A stretch of 64,000 nucleotides of DNA from Alentia gelatinosa (Eukaryota > Annelida > Polychaeta > Phyllodocida > Polynoidae): contig OX465583.1 in assembly GCA_950022655.1 (NCBI GenBank), forward strand, positions 33,879,360 through 33,943,359, given 5' to 3'. This document shows, piece by piece, positions 36,797-47,779 of the stretch. Made by a program: the position numbers and the translations under genes. Each line of letters begins with the position of its first letter. Position 1 is the first letter of the stretch. Below the pieces are notes generated by a model that had not been told where the DNA came from, ran no database searches, and worked only from the letters and a program-made list of their open reading frames with translations.

Positions 36797-39214
36797 AAAC
36801 AGGAATATATACACTTTTTTCCTGATGCTGGATGTAATCAAGTGTATCATAATTACCCCCACTTTGATCGAAACAAAAGCACTTTAATCATTTTGGGGAC
36901 GTTGTTTTAGTACAGTGCAACCATCATCTGTATCAGTTACATGTTTATTTATTGAGAAATATACATTTACAGGCTGACATTTACTCAAGACAGAGAAATC
37001 TCTCAACTTCAAAAATTAATTCCATGGGCGTAATTGGTCATAGGTCATTAATTATCAATCAGAATTGATTATATATATCACATTCAATCCCAGCTGCAAT
37101 ACTATTGTGATAATTATAAGTTGAATGTGTTTTTTATCGATTTCAAGAAAAATTGAGATAGAAATTAAAGAGGCTTGTTAAAAAAAGTTAATTGCATCAC
37201 TCGTATGCAATTCTGAAAAAAAATTAAAACTGGACCTGAAAGACAACATATATAGCTGTCATTTAAGCCGTTAGTCATGCTTCTAGGTTGTGTTATCAGT
37301 AAATCACACAACTCTAAAGAGTTGACCTAGTTTTATCGTTTTTCAAAATCAATAATTTTCTATTTTCTTCCAATTAATCAAGTCATATACATCCAAACTG
37401 GTATCAGCCACTTCGGCTTGAGATATCCTATCCATCTGTGAAAAAATCATTAAAAAATTCCCATCCGTTCCCGAGAAATCTGCAAAAATATGACTTCCAA
37501 AGAGTGAGAGATTTGACCTAGATACAGCCTCAAGTTTTTTCGCTGGTCAGGTTCCGATATTTCCAATACGTACTCAGGTACCAGATTCGATGTTTTACGG
37601 TTTCACAGTTGAGCTCGGCCTTCGCTCGATTCACACTGCCAGCCCTTATGCCGCCTTTTCCCACCAGGTGTCTCTACTAGTACAAATACATTGCATGCAT
37701 GTTTAGACTTCTCAGGAAAACTCCCCTAGCCACCTAGCTACCTATATGGAGCCAATTGCAAATCGGAGTGCCGTAAAGTAATGTTTATCAGACAAGATAT
37801 TTCTTGCATAAACGATGAGGACATTAGTTATTACTTGATAAAAAGATCATGTTGCTGATAACAACAGATAAAAACTATAAAGAAGGTGCTTGTTAATAAA
37901 GTACCATACGATACATGGTATGATGGTCATGGTTGTATTAAGGGAACTTTCAGATTAATTGTGATCCTAAGGATATACAATTGCTCAAAAAGTGTGCTCC
38001 TTGGATTAACGAATTGTCATATGGAGCAAATGGGAACGGATGATAGAAAATTACTAACACATGATGTACACGTGGATAATGGTTACTTTAATATTTTGAG
38101 TTTTCACAACAAAAGATGTATCAATATGTGCTTTGGTTAAGGAGGAAAAAAGACTCCTGGTATTAAGAAATGAGAATAGATCATGTATGGAGTAATTCAT
38201 AGCGATGATGAATGGAAGCAGCCATATATATAAGAACATTCGTAGGGCTGTTTGTTTCTTTGAAATTACAATCATTGTACTACAGAATACTAAATAGAAT
38301 TGTTCCGACGAATTATTATATTTGTAAGAGGAAAGTTCTGGATACATCCCAATGTTTATTTTGCGAGTGAGGATGCTATAGAATTTTTTTTTCTTTAAGT
38401 ATATTTTCTGTTAAGTTAGCAGTAGTATTTGCTGTGGAGTGGCCCGATCTGAAGCATCTCAACACTTTGGTTAATAAACCATGATCTTCGACAAAAAGGT
38501 CAGCTTCGTGTGGACAATGCGCTATATAGTCCGGCAGCCGTGGGGCTTGACCCCAACTTCTCCGATATAGTTTTTTATTCTCTGTTGATAACTCATCTCT
38601 GGGATGTATATAAGGAGATCTAGGGTGGTGTGGAGCCCTCACCCTTGAGCAATTTTAAATATTCAAGATGGCGTCCTTGATCCGTGCCCTGAAGGACCTG
38701 CATTATAAAACTCACATTTCTTCATTATTTGTTACTTCAGATCAATGATATTTTGGTCAAGATATAAGTTTTGGGGTCCAGTAATTTTGATGGAAAGGGT
38801 TTCAGAAGAATTGGACTTACCGTTTCCATGGTAACAAGCTATTTTTACCTACTATATCTAAAAAACTATGATTCTGGTAGAATCCGCTTGGAAATGCTCC
38901 CGCTCATAGAGACAAAGTGAATCCGATCTAGGCGTGGAGAATGAAGGCCCACAAGAGTGAGATTCTTGCGCGGTGAAAAACTCGAACCTGTTCTTCTTTT
39001 TTATAGGACTATACTCAGACAAACTTCCTCTCTTATGATTCATTTTGAGCCATATCGAAATCAAAGTTTACTATTGTAGTTTTGTTATCTACTTTTCTCG
39101 TGAGAAACCAATGAGATCTCAACCTTTTTTTTTTTTTTACTTGTATATTGTAAACTTCGCTGATTTCCCCCACCCACCAACAGCCTAAGTATTTGGCCGT
39201 AGCAGAACACTCGT

Positions 39215-39285
39215 CTTTATGGAGCAGTCAGCAGAGCCTTCGGCTGGGAATGCCAACGTCGAGAGCTCGAACCTCGCTTTCTGCA
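39215..39285 (+). mobile_element. tRNA-like SINE head (partial)
   Basis: ggagcagtcagcagagcc (box A-like, 39221) is followed by cggctgggaatgcc and then gagagctcgaacctcgc (box B-like, 39261-39277), the spacing of a tRNA gene. There is no clean acceptor stem, so this is a tRNA-derived repeat, not a tRNA gene. The body downstream is not clearly defined. Confidence 0.4.
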
Positions 39286-39577
39286 GGCAGAATTTTCATT
39301 TTTCTATATTTTCCGGACTCGGACTCGACGAAGTCACTCGTGCTATGATTAAGGCAATATGAGTGGGTAAAAAGTGATACAAATGATGTATCAAGATAAT
39401 GTGAAAAGAACATTATTTATATTTCCTAGGCATATAGAATGGACTATATATAATAATTTCGATATATGAATAATGAAATTGTGAGTTTCTGTTGCCATGG
39501 TAACCAACTGGAATAGCTCCAAAAATAACGGCTTCTATAGCCTATAAATATCTATAAATTGCAAGTTGGTCGACCAA

Positions 39578-40140
39578 GTCACTGCGAAAGTAAAGACTGC
39601 GTTGAACGTGAAGGCTCGTTACCCTGATCAGTTTGATAAAATTGGGAAGTTCAAAGAGCCAGCCAGGATACATCTGACACTGGACACCGAGCCATAGATA
39701 GATCCTCTGCGAAAGTTAATTAATCTGCTTCTGAAGATAGAACAGGAACTCAGGGGTCAAACACCCAGTCACAGAGCACACTGACTGGGCATTTGAGCGT
39801 GGTCTTTCCTACAAAGAAACATGGCTCCATTTGTGTGTGTTTAGACACTAAGCACTCAAACGAGGTGATTAAATGATGCCCACATAAGATGGCCACCATG
39901 GAAGAGCTAACCCTGCATTTCGCAGGCTCCCAGTTCTTCAGCAGGTTGAAAACAAAGTCAGAATATTGGTACGTAGCCCTGGAGGAGGCCAGCCAGCTGC
40001 TCATCACCTTCAGAATTCCGTTCGATAACAAGTGCTTCACACAGCTGCCCTTTGAACTAAACAATAGTCAAGATAGATTTCAGCAGTGCTTGGATGAGAT
40101 GGTGGACACATTCACTAGAAGTAAACATTACCTGTGGTAG
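39578..40140 (+). pseudogene. Decayed Ty3/Gypsy retrotransposon pol fragment (reverse transcriptase N-terminal part)
   Basis: Translation in shifting + strand frames gives three blocks. The first is the spacer before RT found in invertebrate Gypsy elements (Y-P-D-Q-F then I-G-K-F). The second is the fingers segment with V-C-L-D-T-K-H and P-H-K. The third is a 70-codon block with F-F-S-R-L then Y-W, and later L-L-I-T-F and Q-L-P-F-E-L, the family's usual F-S-K-L-D and R-L-P-F-G-L positions. At least one frameshift and several stop codons interrupt it. The RT catalytic Y-x-D-D region, RNase H and integrase are absent. No LTRs were found. This is a dead fragment; the stop codons rule out a functional gene. 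Confidence 0.82.
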
Positions 40141-41237
40141 TTGAGTGGCCAGTTTTGCCAGGGTGTTTCGCTCCTGTCACCTAGCAGTGCGGTGGCATAG
40201 ATAAGGCTCCATCCAGTACCTGTGTAGACGGTCATGGTTTTTTTAGGTAGTGCTTGTGGTACTTCATCCCCAGGAGCAGCCAAAATATAGGCATACACGA
40301 CCGTGGCAATGCACGTAATTACCATATCAGTAACTTTCGTGTTGTTGATGTTGTCACGCATGAGTGGCGAGCAAAACCAAGCTGGTTGCCCGGGGGAGTT
40401 CAATATATTGGAGGGTACGAGTGACAAGGTAATATAGGTCAGTGGCATTGGAGTGATGGGGAACTTGCTCGACGGCCGGCCAGCTGGCCAGCTGAACCGG
40501 GTTGGTGGATGAGGTGCGCCGCCCACTTTGTGTGCCCAGTGTGGTCGTCGTCCAGCTGGAATTAGGGAAGTTGGTGGAACAGCTCGGAGAATTTGCAGAT
40601 TTATGGGTGGCCCGGCTGGCCAACGGGGAAGGGGGGCTGGGGGGGGGGGGGGGCGTTATCAACATATGAGAAGCCAATGCTGCAACAACTATTAGATAAT
40701 AACAGTATGTGCATGTGCTATTATTACAGATGTAGTGAAACTGCGGATTGGATTTGCCACGAGCTAAAGGTGTTTTTTTTCTACCATTGCGCCACCACCT
40801 GATCAGCGGCACTTTGAGAAACTACTAAACTACAAATATCTGCCTCTCTTTTATGTCAGCCTTTATTTCTGTCGATGACGTTGCTTATATTACATAAAGA
40901 GAAGCTGATTACTTTGTACTGATATAGACATTGTCTAGAGGTCCGTGGTGGTGATGTTTATTTTCACTACTAGGTTCTTTGTTGCTAGAGCCTATGAACG
41001 CGCTATCGTACGGGGATGGGGAATATGTAGGATTCGCAGGCATCCGCCGAGCCCACTAACAAGGTAATGAGATTAGAAAACCATAGCGTTAAATACTGTT
41101 TTCGGCATCGCTAGACATAAATCACAAGATGAGAAAGACAGCTAAGTTTGAAATTACAAAAGACAACAGCAGCTTCAAGATAGTCTGTTAACGACATTTT
41201 CACTCTCGTGGGTCTTCAGTCTCCATGCCTACGTTAC

Positions 41238-41291
41238 GCTGGTTCCCGGTCCATCCGCTAGAGGGCTCGACGTTTACAGGCGGGAACCAGC
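41238..41291. repeat. Hairpin with perfect 11 bp arms
   Basis: gctggttcccg at 41238-41248 is exactly inverted at 41281-41291 around a 32 bp loop. The context (tgcctacg...aatgccta) suggests a small fold-back repeat. Confidence 0.6.
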
Positions 41292-44200
41292 CAATGCCTA
41301 AGTCTGATTCACTCTCTCCCTATCTGCGGGAGAAACTCCAAGCGGATCCTACCAATATAATAGTTTTTAGATATAGTAGATATAATAGATAACTGCGCCA
41401 CCATCTGATTCGCGGTAGTTTAAGGAACTAAACCTGCAACCTCAGATATTCGAACATTTCCGTTGTGTTATAAAAGCAATCCATTTATTGAGTTCATAAA
41501 CATACATCGGGCTCGGTTAATGTCTTTCAGCATATCTATAAATAAAGTTGTAGTAATGATAGTAATGAATGAGTTTAGTTCTATGTCTCTTCAGTAGATG
41601 AGGGTAATTGACCTCAATTCTATTTCGATTGGTTTTCTTGAGTTCCTGGTTTGAGTGGCGTCACCTAGTTTTGTGCAAAGATCCAATCAGGCTATTTTAG
41701 CGACTATCACAACTATATATCGGAATGGACCGGTATCAGTCTATTAAAGTATGGATATTGCACTATCCATGATCTAAGGAAACTCCTGTTGGGGTCAATA
41801 CATCATTCTAGAACCGTCTACATAAGATTTTTTAAATGATATTATATATTTAAACTGTAATGATATCCGCAATTAGCCATTCTGGATTAGGTTTGACAAT
41901 TTAATAACTAAGATCAAATATTGAAATTTAACGAACTAAGATCTAATATTGAAGTTTAACGAACTGATAGTCAATTACAGAATAACGATAAAAAGTAGAT
42001 ATGTTTTAGACATTTTATTTGATGGGTATCTGATTCTATCTGTACATCACTTGGCATCAATTTAGGAAGAGCCTCCTTTAGGACACCCAAACACAGCAAT
42101 AGTATAACAGCCATGCAAATAGGTAGATAGGTTCAACTACCAGTATCCTACCAATCAACTATTATGACAATATTCTCTGAAAGTTGAGCCGTTCCATAAA
42201 AAATACAAAGTTTGTAAATTTAATGGATGAGTACATGATTACAATGTTAATGAATGCCAGTTGGGAAGAACATATATCAAATACACGTGTACAACGATGT
42301 CGGTCTCTTTCTAGTTTTCAAAACCTGTCAATACAAAACCCATTATAAAACCCATTAATTCCCTTAAAAATACCCAGCTCTTGCCTCATGGACTTTATTC
42401 CGTTATCTTTCACTGAAAGTGTTCTACGCGATCACTTCTAGTCGCAACTCAAGACAAGCTTGTAAATTATCTGGTAAATAGACCAACACAGCACTACAAA
42501 ACATGAGTGATAAGACATGGTGCACCTTAAAATAGCAGAATCTTAGTTTTTCGAAACACTGCACAATATCCCAGAACATGCTCAAAACAAACTTAATGCA
42601 ACCTGCGAAGATTCTTGGAGAATGTTCAAGATAGTTCTTAATTTGTGATTTTTTACATTAGGATTACATTATACGTTACAATTCGATACCTGGGTTGATT
42701 TTTGCAAAGTTGTTTATGTTCATCTTCTGCTATTTTGCCCAATGGAAATAACTATATGAAAGGAGTAAGAGGAAGTTAGGAAGTAGCAAATCTCAATGAC
42801 TAAGTAGGTAGGCCTATTATTTGGAAACGTCATCAGACAAATGAGTTAACAATATCGGACACATATCCGCAAATGGTTCATAATTGTATTATAGGATACG
42901 TCGTCGTATTTTTCATGGAACGGCTGCACGCACTTGTCATCCCTTACATATCCACATCTCTACCCCACTAAATCAACTGGAAACTTAGATATGATAATTT
43001 AACAAACAAGATTGTCTATAAGGTTAAATCAATAACTCTTTAAGTAGAAATAAACAGCAATTGAGATAGTCTGGCCCAAATCGGTGCCATCAAATAGTTC
43101 CTCTTTAGGCTGGCATGGTAACCGTACTGCGACCAGCGTAAAAAAACATCAGAATTCCTGATGGTAGGGAGCTAGTCATGCGTGGCTTGAATCAATAACA
43201 GCACTGCACCAGCTGAAGTCAAACATCAGATCTGCAACACCAGCCGGCAGTTTGTGCACCTACCTAAGATACTCAGCAGGTTGGAGCGGCATTGACATGT
43301 AACCAGCGGCATACTGCCACTCAGAAAGCGTTACATCTGCGACAAGTACCATTGATTGATTTTTAGTTAATGAATAAATCTTGATTTCTTTTGGCAATAT
43401 TCTCTGGAGGTGAGGTTGCTCAGGGTATACATCCCCTTTCTCATGTGAAACAATAATACATACATTGGAGAGGAGCATGCACAGCAAATCGAAGCGAAAT
43501 AAACGAACTCAGTTTGCTGGAATCCCAAGTTATACATTTTTAAATTCACACTTAAATATCATCGACAAACTCACTAAACTAACCATGTGATCCTGTCTTT
43601 TGACGGTAATATCAGTGTAGGTTTCAAATAAAGAATGCTTTTGTAATTCCCTTATCTGATTTGATAACTTGTGTTTTACATTGAACAGCATGAACCTTTT
43701 GACAGACCTCCAGAGATCTGTATACAAATACCTGACATGCTTAGAATAAATATTTCTTCCCTTGAACCAAAACAATTAGATTTTCCTCGATGAATATTTC
43801 TCACCTACATTGACTGACCTTCACATTGAGAACTACACTGATATATATATTTTGTATATAATTATATTAATCATACATTGCAACTGATCACACGAACTTA
43901 GATTTTCCTTCCTCACCAGATATAAAAGAGAAAAAAAGCATCTTATTTTGCATGTAGATTCCCCCAGATTTTTACTTCATAAAGGCAGCTAATGTATTCG
44001 TCCTTTTTGCTTCAGCAAAATAACATCTGCATGAGTGAACACAAACATTTTTTCCGTTATGGTCCTCTTAAAAAATCACACCAGGGATCATACAAAATAC
44101 AAATAAATACCTTTAATAACCGTTGTCGGTTTCGTACTCTTGTGGTACACCCATGAAATGTCAGTAAACTGAAATACTTTTTATGAATTTCAAAGTATTC

Positions 44201-47200
44201 CTGTTCTTTGAAAAAACAGATACATCAAAATAATGTCATGGTTTAAGTATCGTAAATAAAGTATTACATGCAATGTAGTATTACATCGTACATTCCGATT
44301 CTGTATATTAAGTACATCTATATATGCTTGTAATACAACCTCCTCTTTATCATTACTGGCAGAAAAAGTAATACTTCTATTCCATTATAATTCACACGAT
44401 TTGCTTCACATGCGGTCAAACTTAAATTATACATGACTTGTATTTACAGAAATACCTCATTATATTGTACTTTAATAAGATAGTGCAATATTCTGAGGTG
44501 TTTGCACATATACCTTTAGCTAACTATGTTAATCAAAATGAAGCTGTTTTGATGCGATGACGTAAATACATAACTGCAAACCTACGCCAAAGTTACAATT
44601 CTCTGTTTAGATTCAACCAAGTTGTGAGTACAACAAAATACATGGCAATGATGGAAATCTTTGGACAGCTTGACATACATTTAACCAAGGATGTATGAAG
44701 CACCAGGATGTATTTAAGTACAGATATTATTGAGGGAAGACGAACAATACAAAGCACACAATGTCGTACAATACAAAATGATAAAAAGATGCAATGAGCA
44801 TGGTGCATGAGAGTTGCGTATCATACAAGAGCTGTGCTGAGTCAAATTTACATACATGATTATATATATTTTATGTGTCTACTGATTCTAGCATTATGCT
44901 TTTTATATTTCTCTCGGATACATGTTACATGTACTGTGGCAGATTAGTCTATGGACCCCCAGAAAAATTATTCAGATCAAATTTCTATGTCCAAAGTTGT
45001 GTGTGTACCACTCATACTTTAGGATATTGCATGAGCTCAGATCATATCCCACTACAAGCTTCAATATGGAAGACAGGCTTCAGTGGCGACTCATTGATTC
45101 AAAACCAGAGGACTATTATTATTATGACCATATGAGAGGATTCAATATCCATGCCTACGATGAGGAAGGTTTGGGACTGACTCTGGATAATAGAAGCAAA
45201 GTATCGGGAAAAATACTTTCTGGCAGATAAATACACATTTAGTCGTGTATCAATACAAATGTCTTGGGGTTGCGATCTTCCATTTAAGATGCCTGATACA
45301 TTGGTTTGCGTGATTGCATTGTCTATAGAAAATTATTCTCAGCTTTTTAGCATGTAGAATTACTGCATCTTGCCCTAAGCCCTACATTTACCATAAACTC
45401 TGGTTCATTACCTTTGCCTAAGCGCAGGCAATTCCCCATTATATTATTGACACTTAAGTGTGTTTGTATTGGCCAGGGCTACAATAAATAAGATACCAGT
45501 AGGCATAACTCAGTTCCCTGGTGCACTGTTCATTGAATGCCACACATCGCCTGGCCAGTGCGATTAAAATCAAATTACGCCGACAATACAACACAACTCA
45601 TGGCTTAAACGTACCTGTTGACCATGTCAATTAACTCAATTTGGCGCTCACGAGGTAACAATAGGACATCTCTTTTCGACATTTCACTGACAATGTAATA
45701 CGAACTGGTGCACTTTGAATCTCGTAGCGGTCCTACAAACTCAAGGTTAACAAGGCAGGTAGAGTTTTAACCCCAGGGTAACTGAAGACGCTCAGACTAT
45801 CTAAAGCAAGAGAAACTGCGATGAATTTTTGGCATGTTTATGATGTTCGTCCTTGGGGCATGTGGGACATGTAAGATAGGGGTATCAGATGTTCACTTCA
45901 AAGGTCGTTTAAGCACAAGGCGAACAAGGAAGCCTTCCTCCTGTTCTTAACGCTCTTCTGATTGGCTGCTCTTCGGTGACGATATCTGACTTCTTTAAGT
46001 TCTTAAACTTCTTCATCAGTACGAGATCTATATGATGCCCTCTCCGCTGGGTATTCAAAACACATCAGTTAAATCACATAAAGCACCTTATTAATCATCC
46101 GGGGATACCTGATTTAAAGATTCCATGATATTATGCCAATAAAGATGATGATTCTTTTTGCAACATAAACAATTATGCAATAATCTTCTCAAAAGAGACT
46201 TAGCAATACGTAAGTATGAAAACACCAAATAATGTGCCAGACATTGGTTGACAAACGAAGTTTCTCGTTTTGACCACAGATATACAGAGATAGATCTAAC
46301 ATAAATGGATATGAATCGGGTAAGGTAATTAATCTCAACATAATCTGATTATATGTATAAGTTAACTACTTTTTTACTCGATACCTGCAGTAGTTGATAT
46401 CCCAGTTCGAAGTTCCTGTGAGCTGTTTCTGGTACATACCAAATAACTCTCTTACATGGTAACCCACCCCCAATAATGTATGATGATCAACATTTCAGAG
46501 GAGAAATAACAGCAAGTATTTAGTATTTAAGCCTATCCTTTGTAAGATACCACATAATTTGGGTGAGTAAGGTTTCGATAGTCTAAACTGCTCAGCCAAG
46601 GATATAACAAAGATGAAAAAGACAAACAGCCGACGAATCAGAACACTTGTCTCTTATCCACACGGGGATTCAACAGCCATCGGATCACTGTTGAACCATG
46701 ATATAACATATAATTATCAATGGCAGTTAAAGAGTACATTTGTAAGAATATTTGCATGTATATGATATATATGTATATATATATACATATATATACAGGC
46801 CTGATTTTCCAAGTCTTAATGAACATAAAAAGAAAGAATAGTGAAGTGTAAATATAAAAAATAAAACGTCAACCTGTATCACGCTAATGTTGTATCTTCA
46901 TAAGCTACTTCATGTTAAAGCTCGTGCAGTATGCGTTCAATATACTATATTTTTGTTCATTTGTATGCCACGTTATTCCCTACACAATTCCTCAGTATAA
47001 GAGATGTTTATTATGCCAGCAAATAGATCATTATGAAAGACAAAGAATCTATGATACAGACAACCTTGTACGACAGATAAGTGCAGATAGATCAAACCGG
47101 ATTAGGTGTTGCATTCATGATTGCCTCGCAGATATTTCTATTCAAAATTGCCTCGCAGACATATCTATTTAATTTCAGATTACCAGACAGAAAAAACGGT

Positions 47201-47585
47201 TTTTTCCCACACACACTGTCTGTGAGATGTAAAATATTTTCTATCATAATACCTTGTATTGCTTTCTGGAAACTCTCACAACACATATACACATATATAA
47301 TCATGATAAGAAGTACGAGTAGGCACTTGTACAAGACAGAGACAGTATATGGCAGTATGCTAATAATTGTGAGACAGGATATATCAACCAGCGTGTAAAT
47401 AAGGTGGCCAATGAGTATGTATGATCTCACTCGAACAACTGTAGAGTACTGATGAGAAGACTGGCACTTCAGGGCTCCCACCCTAGTAGACCGACGAACA
47501 GACACAAGTACCCTACATAGATATATATACCATCGTCCAGAGACTGTTCAACTATGTATACTGACTCAGTATTGTATCAAAAGTT

Positions 47586-47598
47586 CCACTAGGTGGAG
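47586..47598 (+). promoter_or_regulatory. Weak CTCF-like core in CSPG4 3' region
   Basis: CCACTAGGTGGAG differs from the CTCF consensus at one late position. It lies about 180 bp downstream of the CSPG4 stop, in the likely 3' UTR. Confidence 0.25.
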
Positions 47599-47608
47599 TG
47601 TGAGGGTT

Positions 47609-47614
47609 TTTAAT
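47609..47614 (-). terminator. CSPG4: Candidate poly(A) signal of CSPG4
   Basis: ATTAAA on the minus strand, about 170 bp after the stop codon. A canonical AATAAA lies further on at 47007-47012. Neither can be chosen from sequence alone. Confidence 0.25.
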
Positions 47615-47640
47615 GGGTGGGTAGTGAAATGGAAGTTTGA

Positions 47641-47698
47641 GGGGGGGGGGGGGAGGGGGTATGTGTTGTAGGGAGGGGTGTGAGGGGGGGGGGGGGGG
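47641..47698. repeat. Interrupted poly-G (G-quadruplex prone) tract
   Basis: Long G runs (13 and about 14 bases plus shorter runs) lie on the + strand. The CSPG4 transcript would be C-rich here. The tract sits within about 140 bp of the CSPG4 stop codon. Confidence 0.7.
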
Positions 47699-47779
47699 GT
47701 AAGGATAAAGGGTATTTGTTGGATTAACGTATTTTTTTTAGTTTTTTGTTTGTATATTTTGCTCTCCTTCAAGCCGATA

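Larger units (their letters stand above)
33561..47779. other. Convergent intergenic region between Mint and CSPG4
   Basis: The two genes point toward each other across this 14 kb AT-rich interval, which includes the unmapped 3' UTR of CSPG4 at its right end. It contains a CTCF-like motif (36780), a tRNA-like SINE head (39.2 kb), a dead Gypsy pol fragment (39.6-40.1 kb), a hairpin (41.24 kb), poly-G runs (35218, 40639, 47641-47698) and several short direct repeats (41.9 kb and 47.12-47.17 kb). Short open frames at 38.4, 40.1-40.8 and 44.9-45.2 kb have no recognisable domain. No intact gene was found. Confidence 0.6.

Noticed and set aside
40128..40812. Overlapping minus-strand frames of 132 and 152 codons
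   Set aside because: They overlap each other in different frames, one includes a poly-Pro from a poly-G run, and I could not match either to a family. They may be another decayed repeat.
44875..45230. Two overlapping + strand frames of 86 and 102 codons
   Set aside because: AT-rich, low-complexity Tyr run, no conserved motif and no exon-like boundaries.
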